Shown: positions 1-6,023 of the stretch, piece by piece
How positions within the stretch are numbered: the stretch's first letter is position 1
Layout: the number at the start of each line of letters is the position of its first letter
Assembly: GCA_900550205.1 (NCBI GenBank)
Contig: URRJ01000065.1
Span: 1 to 9,908 of the forward strand
Length of the DNA stretch: 9,908 bases
Direction: 5' to 3'
Source of the DNA: an uncultured Collinsella sp.
GTDB taxonomy: Bacteria; Actinomycetota; Coriobacteriia; Coriobacteriales; Coriobacteriaceae
Translations under genes and position numbers: made by a program
The notes under the pieces: generated by a model
What the model saw: the letters and a program-made list of their open reading frames with translations, nothing else
Databases searched by the model: none
Told to the model about the DNA's origin: nothing

Positions 1-70
1 CGAGCAGGACTGTCTGAGTAGGCGACCAAACCCCGCGCCCCGTCCCGGCGAGCGCTTGGGGACCGGTGAC

Positions 71-1003
71 CTACAGGTGGCTGACGATCAGTTCCATCTT
101 GCCTTCGAGGTCGATGGAGCTGACGGTGCTCGGGGCCAGCAGGTGGCTTCCCTTGTGGACGGGGTCGCCGCAGACGGTGCCTTCGCCATCGATGACCGAC
201 AGGCACATGAAGGGCCAGCGCTGGTCGAGGGTCTTGCTGCCGTTAACGCGCACGCGATCGACGGTGTAGCAGGGGCAAGACACGAGCTCGGTCACGCCAT
301 CCACCTCGGGCGCGGTCACCGTGCCGTCGGTCGGAGCCTGAGCATCAAAGTTTATGCAGTCGAGGCTCTGTTCAATGTGCAGGGGACGCAGTTTGCCGTC
401 GGTGCCGGGGCGGTCGTAATCGTACAGGCGATACGTCACGTCGCACGACTGCTGCGTTTCCAAAATGAGCGTGCCGGCCTTGATGGCGTGAACGGTACCG
501 GAATCAATCTGGAAAAAGTCGCCCTTGTTGATCGGCAGTACGTTGAGCATGTCGTCCCAACGGCCCTCCTCGATCATCTGCGCGGCCTCGGCGCGGTTCT
601 TGGCACGCTGGCCGACGATGATTGTGGCGCCGGGCTCGCAATCCAGCACGTACCAGCACTCGGTCTTGCCCAGGCTACCGTTCTCATGCTCGGCGGCGTA
701 CTCGTCGTTGGGGTGGATCTGGATCGACAGGTCGTCCTTGGCGTCCAGAATCTTAATGAGCAGCGGGAACTCCTTGCCCTCGCAGTTGCCAAAGAGCTCG
801 CGATGCTCGGCCCACAGCCACGACAGCGTGTGGCCGGCGTACGGACCCTCGGCAATCTGGCAATCGCCGTTGGGGTGCGCCGAGATGGCCCAGCACTCAC
901 CGATGGGACCCTCGGGAATGTCATAGCCAAAGACGGTCTCCAGCTGGCGGCCGCCCCAAATCTTCTCGTGGAAGATCGGCGTGAGTTTAATCAAATCGGA
1001 CAT
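71..1003 (-). CDS. manA: Mannose-6-phosphate isomerase, class I (short form)
   Basis: Interconverts mannose-6-phosphate and fructose-6-phosphate in the cytoplasm, feeding mannose into glycolysis. The 310-residue product matches the short bacterial class I form, a zinc-dependent cupin enzyme. Visible family landmarks are GECWAIS (35-41), PLLIKILDA (80-88), SIQIHPND (93-100), KTECWYVLD (113-121) and GTVHAI (169-174), then ETQQSCDVTYRLYDYDR (182-198). The expected zinc ligands are Gln95, His97, Glu115 and His172. An ATG at 1003 is chosen because a GGGGGT ribosome binding site lies about six bases before it; in-frame ATGs at 1009 and 1033 lack suitable spacing. The gene lies 74 bases behind the gntR gene on the same strand, so the two are probably cotranscribed. 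Its place beside a PTS, a GH1 enzyme and a ROK kinase suggests that it handles mannose units of an imported disaccharide, like GmuF of Bacillus subtilis. No T-tailed terminator is visible before the window edge. The family assignment is secure; the pathway role is inferred. Confidence 0.95.
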   Translation of the reverse strand: MSDLIKLTPIFHEKIWGGRQLETVFGYDIPEGPIGECWAISAHPNGDCQIAEGPYAGHTLSWLWAEHRELFGNCEGKEFPLLIKILDAKDDLSIQIHPNDEYAAEHENGSLGKTECWYVLDCEPGATIIVGQRAKNRAEAAQMIEEGRWDDMLNVLPINKGDFFQIDSGTVHAIKAGTLILETQQSCDVTYRLYDYDRPGTDGKLRPLHIEQSLDCINFDAQAPTDGTVTAPEVDGVTELVSCPCYTVDRVRVNGSKTLDQRWPFMCLSVIDGEGTVCGDPVHKGSHLLAPSTVSSIDLEGKMELIVSHL

Positions 1004-1025
1004 GTGCATACCCCCATCAGGTTGT

Positions 1026-1065
1026 GCAGGCACCTCGCGAAAAACGGCTCAAAGCGAGCGCCTGC
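1026..1065 (-). promoter_or_regulatory. Intercistronic hairpin between gntR and manA
   Basis: GCAGGC (1026-1031) and CTCGC (1034-1038) pair with GCGAG (1054-1058) and GCCTGC (1060-1065), giving an 11-bp stem with a small internal loop and a 15-base apical loop. Read on the minus strand, the loop contains a smaller GCTC/GAGC stem followed by CG and five T residues. That smaller stem resembles a weak terminator and cannot form together with the large stem. It may tune manA relative to the regulator. The pairing is seen; the function is inferred. Confidence 0.35.
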
Positions 1066-1077
1066 CGGATTACAAAC

Positions 1078-1797
1078 TTAAGCCAACGTTACGTTGTGCA
1101 GCTCAAAGCGGTCGCCCACGTTGCGCGAAATCGAGTACTCAAACGCGGCGCCGCTGTCCAAAAAGCCAATCTGGTTGAGCTCGAGCAGGGGAGAGCCGGG
1201 CTTGGTGTTCAGGCGCTTGGCCTCTTCCTCGGTTGCCGCCACGGCACGAATGGTGCGGTGGAAGCTCGAGATCTTAAGCCCGCATTGCTCGCGGATATAG
1301 CTGTAGACCGACGCGTACAGGTCCTTTTTCTTCAGGCCCGGGATCAGCTCGAGCGGCATATAGGTGTACTCGATAACGATGGGCAGGCCATCGACCTCGC
1401 GTACGCGCACGATGTGATAGGCAAAGTCGTCTTCGGCCATTCCCAGCTGGGAGGCAACCTCTGCCGGCGGATTGACGATCGAGAAATCGTAGACCACCGA
1501 GGCAACCTTCTCACCGCGATGCTCGTAGGTAAAGCCCTGCGCGCGGTCGTTTCTGCCTTGGAAAAACGCTTTGCCGGGAAGCCCCGCGGTGTCCTTGACG
1601 TAGGTGCCCGATCCGCGACGGCTCGTGACCAAGCCTTCCTCGGTAATTTGCTCAATTGCTCGTTTGACGGTGATCTTGGAAACGCCATACAGCTCGCAGA
1701 ACTCAACGACAGTGGGTAGCTTGTCGCCGGGCTTAAGGGCGCCATCCTCGATACTGCGACGAATATCCGCAGCTATTGACTCATATTTGGGAATCAT
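1078..1797 (-). CDS. GntR-family (HutC/UTRA) transcriptional regulator
   Basis: A 239-residue DNA-binding regulator. Residues 1-66 form the GntR winged helix-turn-helix, with landmarks PGDKLPT (23-29), YGVSKITVKRAI (37-48) and RRGSGTYV (60-67). Residues from about 90 to the end form a UTRA ligand-binding domain, including PLELI and a closing segment around FEYSISRNVGDRFEL. UTRA regulators such as NagR, TreR and GmuR usually sense a phosphorylated sugar and act as repressors released by it. The start at 1797 is supported by AAAGGGGG four to five bases upstream. It heads a unit with manA and is divergent from the GH1/PTS genes, so the roughly 300-bp gap 1798-2098 probably carries its operators. 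It most likely controls both directions and itself. Family call is secure; the effector and operator are unknown. By gene context it is the counterpart of GmuR. Confidence 0.93.
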   Translation of the reverse strand: MIPKYESIAADIRRSIEDGALKPGDKLPTVVEFCELYGVSKITVKRAIEQITEEGLVTSRRGSGTYVKDTAGLPGKAFFQGRNDRAQGFTYEHRGEKVASVVYDFSIVNPPAEVASQLGMAEDDFAYHIVRVREVDGLPIVIEYTYMPLELIPGLKKKDLYASVYSYIREQCGLKISSFHRTIRAVAATEEEAKRLNTKPGSPLLELNQIGFLDSGAAFEYSISRNVGDRFELHNVTLA

Positions 1798-1833
1798 GGA
1801 ACCCCCTTTCTAACATGAATGCCTGTAAAAGAA

Positions 1834-1873
1834 AGTATACCTACTATAAAAGCATCTATATGGCTTTAATCAA
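1834..1873 (-). promoter_or_regulatory. Candidate promoter for gntR-manA
   Basis: This stretch is markedly AT-rich against the GC-rich genes around it. On the minus strand, TTGATT (1868-1873) lies 19 bases before TATAGT (1843-1848), which matches the -10 consensus at five of six positions. A second -10-like box, TATACT (1834-1839), has no good -35 partner. The leader to the start at 1797 would be short, about 30-40 bases. The choice between the two boxes is uncertain. Confidence 0.35.
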
Positions 1874-1905
1874 AGAAGTTCGAGAAAGAAAAACAAAAAA
1901 GACGC

Positions 1906-1933
1906 TTTACATAAAAAATTAGAGCGCTATAGT
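1906..1933 (+). promoter_or_regulatory. Candidate promoter for the GH1-PTS operon
   Basis: TTTACA (1906-1911) and TATAGT (1928-1933) are each close to the sigma-70 consensus and separated by 16 bases, in the AT-rich divergent gap. Transcription from here would begin near 1940 and leave a leader of about 158 bases before the GH1 start. That leader contains the structured element at 1982-2072. Confidence 0.45.
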
Positions 1934-1943
1934 TATAGATAAC
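1932..1943. promoter_or_regulatory. Candidate operator, GTTAT-AG-ATAAC inverted repeat
   Basis: A perfect 5-bp inverted repeat with a two-base centre overlaps the last bases of the proposed -10 box and the expected transcription start of the GH1-PTS operon. Size and position fit a GntR-type operator, where binding would block RNA polymerase. Short AT-rich palindromes arise easily by chance, so this is only a candidate. Confidence 0.25.
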
Positions 1944-1981
1944 AACCGAGATGCATGAGCATCGCCTGTACCGCTTGGAGA

Positions 1982-2072
1982 CGGATTTGTTTTGGTGGGT
2001 CGGATATCCGGATAACCGGTGCGCGCCCGCGCCGGATTACCCGCCAAAGCAAACCCGCCTCCAATCGGAGGC
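1982..2072 (+). repeat. Large inverted repeat in the GH1 leader plus adjoining hairpin
   Basis: Bases 1986-2000 pair with 2039-2053 over 15 consecutive positions, two of them G-U in RNA. Past one mismatch, 1982-1984 pairs with 2055-2057. Inside, ATCCGG (2006-2011) pairs with CCGGAT (2032-2037). A second hairpin, GCCTCC-AATC-GGAGGC (2057-2072), follows directly and ends 16 bases before the GH1 ribosome binding site. Three copies of CGGATWWCC lie within it (2001-2009, 2009-2017, 2033-2041). Part of the element is closely similar to the inverted repeat before the ROK gene: 2043-2057 matches 5936-5950 at 13 of 15 bases. It may be a mobile-type intergenic repeat, a regulatory leader RNA, or both. 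Confidence 0.6.
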
Positions 2073-2098
2073 TCAAAGACACGAAAGCGAGGACTTCG

Positions 2099-3499
2099 AT
2101 GGCACAGTATCAGCTGCCCAGCGACTTTTTCTTTGGCGCGGCCATGTCCGGTCCGCAGACCGAGGGCCAGTGGAACCAGGGCGGCAAGCTCGAGAACCTG
2201 TGGGACACCTGGTCCATGCAGGATCTGGGCTCGTTCTATAACCGCGTGGGTTCCTATGCCGGTAACGACTTTATGGCCAAGTACAAGGACGACCTTCGCA
2301 TCATGAAGGACCTGGGCCTGGATACCTATCGCACCTCCATCCAGTGGAGCCGCCTGCTCGATGCCGACGGCAACCTCAACGAGGAGGGTGCTGCGTGGTA
2401 CCACGAGCTGTTCCGCGCTTCCCGCGAGGCAGGCCTGGAGCCGTTCGTCAACCTTTACCACTTCGATATGCCCACCTATCTCTTTGACCGTGGCGGTTGG
2501 GAGAGCCGCGAGGTCGTCGAGGCCTACGCGCATTACGCCGACGTCGCCTTCCGCGAGTTCGGTCAAGAGATCAAGTACTGGTTTACCTTTAACGAGCCCA
2601 TCGTCGAGCCCGAGCAGCGCTACCAGGAGGGCGTGTGGTTCCCGCAGCTCCACGACTTCAACCGTGCTCGCAGCGTGCAGTACCACATTTCGCTGGCGCA
2701 CGCGCTGGCTGTTGCCAACTATCGCAAGGCCTATGACAAGGGCGCCGTTCGCGCCGATGCCAAGATCGGCATGATCAACTGCTTCACCCCGGTCTACACC
2801 AAGGAGAACCCCAGCGAGGCAGACCTCGAGGCCGTGCGTATGACCAGCGGCATCAACAATCGCTGGTGGCTCGACCTTATCACCAAGGGCGAGCTTCCCG
2901 CCGACGTGCTCGACAGCCTGGCCGAGGGCGGCGTCAAGCTTCCGTTCCGCGCCGGTGACCAGGAAATCCTCAAGCAGGGCGTCGTTGACTGGCTTGGCTG
3001 CAACTACTACCATCCCACGCGCGTCCAGGCGCCGGCGAGCAAGATCGACCGGTACGGTCTGCCGCACTTTGCCGACGAGTACGTGTGGCCCGATGCCGTC
3101 ATGAACAAGAGCCGCGGCTGGGAGATTTACCCGAAGGGCCTCTACGACTTTGGCATGGACTGCGCCAAGAACTATCCCGATCTTGAGTGGTTCGTCTCCG
3201 AGAACGGCATCGGCATCATGGACGAGTACAAGAATCGTGACGCCGAGGGAACCATTCAGGACGACTATCGCGTCGACTTTGTGCGCCAGCACCTTGAGTG
3301 GGTCGCCAAGGCCATTGACGAAGGGGCCAAGTGCCGCGGCTACCACTACTGGGCCGTCATTGACAACTGGTCCTGGGCAAATGCCTTCAAGAACCGTTAT
3401 GGCTTTGTCGAGGTCGACCTCATGGACGGCTATCAGCGCCGTCTTAAGAAATCGGCAGCTTGGCTCAAGCAGGTCGCCACGACCCACGTGGTGGATTAG
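2099..3499 (+). CDS. GH1 6-phospho-beta-glycosidase
   Basis: Hydrolyses a PTS-imported, 6-phosphorylated beta-disaccharide in the cytoplasm to hexose-6-phosphate plus free hexose. The 466 residues form a full GH1 barrel: N-terminal signature FFFGAAMSGPQTEG (10-23), acid/base Glu166 in TFNEP, nucleophile Glu368 in SENG. Ser425 in NWSWANAF sits where unphosphorylated-substrate enzymes carry Glu, and Tyr434 in NRYGF is conserved; both fit the phosphate site of 6-phospho GH1 enzymes. The lysine of that site in Lactococcus LacG (Lys435) aligns with Asn432 here, with Lys431 next to it. The start at 2099 is chosen for GAGGA (2089-2093), five bases upstream; an open frame continues back to 1955 but encodes no GH1-like sequence. 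It is the first gene of the PTS operon. By context it resembles GmuD, so cellobiose-, mannobiose- or glucomannan-derived substrates are all possible. No signal peptide is seen. Confidence 0.93.
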   Translation: MAQYQLPSDFFFGAAMSGPQTEGQWNQGGKLENLWDTWSMQDLGSFYNRVGSYAGNDFMAKYKDDLRIMKDLGLDTYRTSIQWSRLLDADGNLNEEGAAWYHELFRASREAGLEPFVNLYHFDMPTYLFDRGGWESREVVEAYAHYADVAFREFGQEIKYWFTFNEPIVEPEQRYQEGVWFPQLHDFNRARSVQYHISLAHALAVANYRKAYDKGAVRADAKIGMINCFTPVYTKENPSEADLEAVRMTSGINNRWWLDLITKGELPADVLDSLAEGGVKLPFRAGDQEILKQGVVDWLGCNYYHPTRVQAPASKIDRYGLPHFADEYVWPDAVMNKSRGWEIYPKGLYDFGMDCAKNYPDLEWFVSENGIGIMDEYKNRDAEGTIQDDYRVDFVRQHLEWVAKAIDEGAKCRGYHYWAVIDNWSWANAFKNRYGFVEVDLMDGYQRRLKKSAAWLKQVATTHVVD

Positions 3500-3503
3500 C
3501 GAT

Positions 3504-3537
3504 CGGGCGCTCAGCCCCAAAACGGGCGCTCAGCCCC
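3504..3537 (+). repeat. Tandem 15-bp repeat with small hairpins after the GH1 gene
   Basis: CGGGCGCTCAGCCCC occurs twice, at 3504-3518 and 3523-3537, separated by AAAA and starting five bases after the GH1 stop. Each copy can fold as GGGC-GCTCA-GCCC. AGCCC of the first copy can also pair across the spacer with GGG and GCT of the second. There is no T-run, so this is not a terminator; it could slow 3' exonucleases or guide mRNA processing. In the rest of the gap before IIC, GGTGG and CCACC near 3570-3593 form a further weak inverted repeat. Confidence 0.55.
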
Positions 3538-3634
3538 TGCGCAAACGCGCAATAACATTGGCACATCTGGTGGCAGAGGGCGACAGACCACCGTGCGCAT
3601 AGGAAAAGGCCGGATTTGAAAGTTAGGAGCAATC

Positions 3635-4987
3635 ATGGCCAGTGACAACGGAAAGAGCTTCCTCGACAAATTTGCCGAGGTCTCTGCGAAGGTGGGAAAC
3701 CAGGTTCATCTGCGTTCCCTGCGCGATGCCTTCGCGACCATCACGCCGCTCTATATCCTTGCGGGTATCGCGGTTCTTATCAACAACGTCGTGTTCCCTC
3801 TGTTCCCGCTCGATGCGGCGGGCCTCGCCAACCTCCAGACCTGGGGCTCGGCAATCACCCTGGGCACCCTTAACGTGTCCGCCATTATCCTGGCCGGTCT
3901 GATTGGCTACAGCCTCGCCAAGAACGAGCGTTTCGATAACCCGCTTGCCTGCGTGGTTGTCGCTATCTCTGCCTTCGTCATCATGATGCCGCAGCAGATC
4001 ACCGCCACCCTTGCCGCCACGAGCCCGCTTCTCACCGACAAGATCACCTCCGCCGAGGTCACCGGTGCCCTTTCGACCGCCAACACCGGTACCAACGGCC
4101 TGTTCTCGGCCATCATCATCGCCCTGCTCTCCACGACGCTCTTCATCAAGATCTCGGGCGTCGAGAAGCTCAAGGTCAAGCTGGGTGAGGGCGTACCTCC
4201 TGCGGTCTCCAACTCCTTCAACGTCATGATCCCAATGCTGCTCAACCTCTCGATCTTCGCTATCGCCTCGGCCCTGCTCGCCGTCTGCGCCGGCACCGAC
4301 CTGTGCACCATCATCTCCACCTGCATCTCCAACCCGCTCAAGAGCATCATGAACGCCGGTCCGTGGGCTGTCATCCTCATCTACACCCTCGCCAACCTGC
4401 TGTTCTGCGTTGGTATTCACCAGTCCACCATCTCGGGCGCTACCGTCGAGCCGATCCTGACCATGCTCATCGTCGACAACATGGCTACCTTTGCCGCCGG
4501 CGGTACCATCCAGCCCGATCACTACATGAACATGCAGATCGTCAACAGCTTCGCCCTCATCGGCGGCTCGGGCTGCACCCTCATGCTGCTGCTCGACACC
4601 TTCCTGTTCTCCAAGAACAAGGCCTCCAAGACCGTTGCCAAGATGGCCATTCTGCCTGGCCTGTTCAACATCAACGAGCCGGTCATCTACGGTTACCCCA
4701 TCGTGTACAACCTGCCGCTCATGATTCCGTTCGTGCTTCTTCCCGACCTGTTCATCGGTGTCACCTATGGCCTGACCTGCGCTGGCATCATCAGCCCCTG
4801 CATCGCTCAGGTGCCTTGGACCATGCCGCCCGTCATCAACGCCCTGCTTGCTACGGGCTTTGACTGGCGCGCCGGCGTGTGGCAGGCTCTGGAGCTGGTC
4901 ATCGGCATGGCTGTCTACCTGCCCTTTATGAGGATCTCCGAGAAGGCCATCGCCAAGCAGGAGGCCCTCGCCGAGCAGAACGCCTAG
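3635..4987 (+). CDS. PTS lactose/cellobiose-family EIIC permease
   Basis: Integral membrane component that binds and moves the sugar while IIB phosphorylates it. The 450 residues contain roughly ten hydrophobic segments. They show the Lac-family landmarks: an N-terminal amphipathic stretch ending HLRSLRDAF (25-33), GIHQSTISG with His262, and FNINEPVIYG with Glu348, the conserved His and Glu motifs of the sugar site in ChbC-type transporters. The length is normal for a stand-alone IIC domain. The start at 3635 has AGGAG (3625-3629) five bases upstream. It follows the GH1 gene by 135 bases and precedes IIB by 150 bases, both gaps being structured. Family members take up cellobiose, chitobiose, lactose, gentiobiose or manno-oligosaccharides; the sequence alone does not decide. 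The neighbouring manA and ROK genes favour a gluco/manno beta-disaccharide. The general PTS proteins EI and HPr are not in the window. Confidence 0.94.
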   Translation: MASDNGKSFLDKFAEVSAKVGNQVHLRSLRDAFATITPLYILAGIAVLINNVVFPLFPLDAAGLANLQTWGSAITLGTLNVSAIILAGLIGYSLAKNERFDNPLACVVVAISAFVIMMPQQITATLAATSPLLTDKITSAEVTGALSTANTGTNGLFSAIIIALLSTTLFIKISGVEKLKVKLGEGVPPAVSNSFNVMIPMLLNLSIFAIASALLAVCAGTDLCTIISTCISNPLKSIMNAGPWAVILIYTLANLLFCVGIHQSTISGATVEPILTMLIVDNMATFAAGGTIQPDHYMNMQIVNSFALIGGSGCTLMLLLDTFLFSKNKASKTVAKMAILPGLFNINEPVIYGYPIVYNLPLMIPFVLLPDLFIGVTYGLTCAGIISPCIAQVPWTMPPVINALLATGFDWRAGVWQALELVIGMAVYLPFMRISEKAIAKQEALAEQNA

Positions 4988-5008
4988 CGTTTGTCCATTC
5001 CACCCTTG

Positions 5009-5050
5009 CGGGTACCGATGCTTGGTACCGGTACCCGTATCTCCTTTTTT
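5009..5050 (+). terminator. Attenuator-like hairpin between EIIC and EIIB
   Basis: CGGGTACCG (5009-5017) pairs perfectly with CGGTACCCG (5029-5037) around an 11-base loop. Six T residues follow at 5045-5050, seven bases after the stem. That spacing is longer than in efficient intrinsic terminators, so partial termination or an mRNA-stabilising 3' end is more likely than a full stop. GGTACC occurs three times (5011, 5024, 5030), and the last two form a self-complementary 12-mer that competes with the main stem. Confidence 0.5.
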
Positions 5051-5137
5051 GCCTAAACGTGCAAAACAGGGGAAAGATAACCACAAGGATTTATCCAGTT
5101 TGTCGTCTGCGCGCCGCGCAGTTATAAGGAGGAAACC

Positions 5138-5440
5138 ATGAAGAAGATCATGCTTTGCTGCAATGCCGGCATGTCCACGAGTCTGCTGGTCCAGAAGATG
5201 CAGTCCGAGGTCGCGAGCCGTGGTCTGGACATCGAGGTCGAAGCCCGTCCTATGAATGAGGCCCACGATCACCTGGACGAGTGCGACATCCTGCTGCTCG
5301 GCCCGCAGATCGGCTACACCAAGGGCGACTTTGAGAAGGAGGCCGCCGGCCGTTTCCCGGTCGAGGTCATCAACATGGTCGACTATGGCCGCATGAACGC
5401 CGCCGGCATCATCGACCACTGCGTCAGCGTGATGGGCTAG
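5138..5440 (+). CDS. PTS lactose/cellobiose-family EIIB
   Basis: Cytoplasmic phosphocarrier of 100 residues that takes phosphate from IIA and passes it to the sugar bound by IIC. The N-terminus MKKIMLCCNAGMSTSLLV is the family hallmark; Cys8, the second of the two cysteines, aligns with the phosphorylated cysteine, and the following NAGMSTS forms its phosphate loop. LLLGPQI (near 51-57) is a further typical segment, and the full length equals stand-alone IIB proteins. The very strong AAGGAGG (5126-5132) five bases before the ATG fixes the start. A GC-rich inverted repeat, CTGCG-CGCCG-CGCAG (5107-5121), ends four bases before that site and could keep it unpaired or mark a processed 5' end. IIA follows almost without a gap. 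Confidence 0.95.
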   Translation: MKKIMLCCNAGMSTSLLVQKMQSEVASRGLDIEVEARPMNEAHDHLDECDILLLGPQIGYTKGDFEKEAAGRFPVEVINMVDYGRMNAAGIIDHCVSVMG

Positions 5441-5449
5441 GTGCAGCGC

Positions 5450-5782
5450 ATGGAGGATATGAACGAACTGCAGATGACCTGCTTCGAGATCATCAGCTAC
5501 GTCGGTACCGCCAAGAGCATGTACATCAACGCCGTGCAGAAGGCCAAGGAGGGCGATTTCGACGCCGCCGAGGAGCTCATTAAGCAGGGCGACGAGGCCT
5601 ATAACGGCGGCCACGATGTTCACATGGGACTTCTTAAGAAGGAGGCCAATGGCGAGCGCAACGGCGAGGCCCCGCTGATTCTGCTGCACGCCGAGGACCA
5701 GATGGCCGGCACCGAGACCATGCGCGTCATGGCCACGGAGCTCATTGAGGTCCACAAACAGCTACAGGCACTCAAGGCCTAG
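5450..5782 (+). CDS. PTS lactose/cellobiose-family EIIA
   Basis: Accepts phosphate from HPr and hands it to IIB; the family forms a trimeric helical bundle with a metal site. From the ATG at 5450 the protein has 110 residues, the usual size. CFEIISYVGTAKSMY (11-25), AKEGDFDAAEELIKQGD (32-48) and LLHAEDQ (78-84) are characteristic; His80 is the expected phosphorylation site, and Asp83 matches the metal-binding aspartate. Three starts are possible: GTG at 5441 directly after the IIB stop, ATG at 5450 and ATG at 5459. The second is preferred because AGGTG (5439-5443) lies six bases upstream; a GTG start would add three residues. The near-overlap implies translational coupling to IIB and equal subunit amounts. 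It is the last gene before the terminator at 5841. Confidence 0.94.
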   Translation: MEDMNELQMTCFEIISYVGTAKSMYINAVQKAKEGDFDAAEELIKQGDEAYNGGHDVHMGLLKKEANGERNGEAPLILLHAEDQMAGTETMRVMATELIEVHKQLQALKA

Positions 5783-5840
5783 CTGGCGTTTTCGCCGCGA
5801 CGGATCGTGCGGTTCGCATACAATCCAGTCCCTTTTGCAG

Positions 5841-5872
5841 GCGCCGGGAGTCTCCCTCTCCCGGCGCTTTTT
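5841..5872 (+). terminator. Intrinsic terminator of the GH1-PTS operon
   Basis: GCGCCGGGAG (5841-5850) pairs perfectly with CTCCCGGCGC (5858-5867) around a seven-base loop, followed at once by TTTTT (5868-5872). This is a classical rho-independent terminator 58 bases after the IIA stop, and it separates the PTS operon from the ROK gene. Confidence 0.92.
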
Positions 5873-5928
5873 GTTTGGCGAGTTGCTGAGCGTCATTGCT
5901 CGTTGAGCGGGCGGACGTTTCCCCAGAT

Positions 5929-5969
5929 AAAACCTGCCAAAACAAACCTGTCCCTTTTTGGTAGGTTTT
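5929..5969. repeat. 14-bp inverted repeat upstream of the ROK gene
   Basis: AAAACCTGCCAAAA (5929-5942) is complementary to TTTTGGTAGGTTTT (5956-5969) except for one position, which is G-U in RNA. The 13-base loop holds AACCTGTCCC. It lies between the PTS terminator and the ROK start. TTTTGGTAGGT (5956-5966) matches 1990-2000 in the GH1 leader at 10 of 11 bases. The reverse complement of 5940-5954 matches GGGACAGGTTAGTTT (6989-7003) at 14 of 15. It is therefore one member of an intergenic repeat family; it could also serve as a weak terminator. Confidence 0.6.
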
Positions 5970-6023
5970 TGCCTTGGGAGCGGTACCATACAGGCAATGT
6001 TTAAACGAGAAAGGTTGGCTCCC

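Noticed and set aside
42..63. Terminator for manA formed by GTCCC and GGGAC.
   Set aside because: Only five pairs around a 12-base loop and no T-run on the minus strand; too weak to call.
1955..2098. N-terminal extension of the GH1 protein or a small leader peptide.
   Set aside because: The 48 extra residues are Arg-rich, resemble nothing in GH1 and run through the inverted repeat; the ribosome binding site at 2089 supports the later start. No separate small gene with a good binding site is seen.
1919..3520. A 533-codon minus-strand open frame opposite the GH1 gene.
   Set aside because: Shadow frame; the plus strand carries a complete GH1 enzyme with both catalytic glutamates.
3623..5755. 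A 710-codon open frame on the minus strand across IIC, IIB and IIA.
   Set aside because: It runs antisense to three well-recognised PTS genes and its composition is that of a GC-rich shadow frame; no domain is recognisable.
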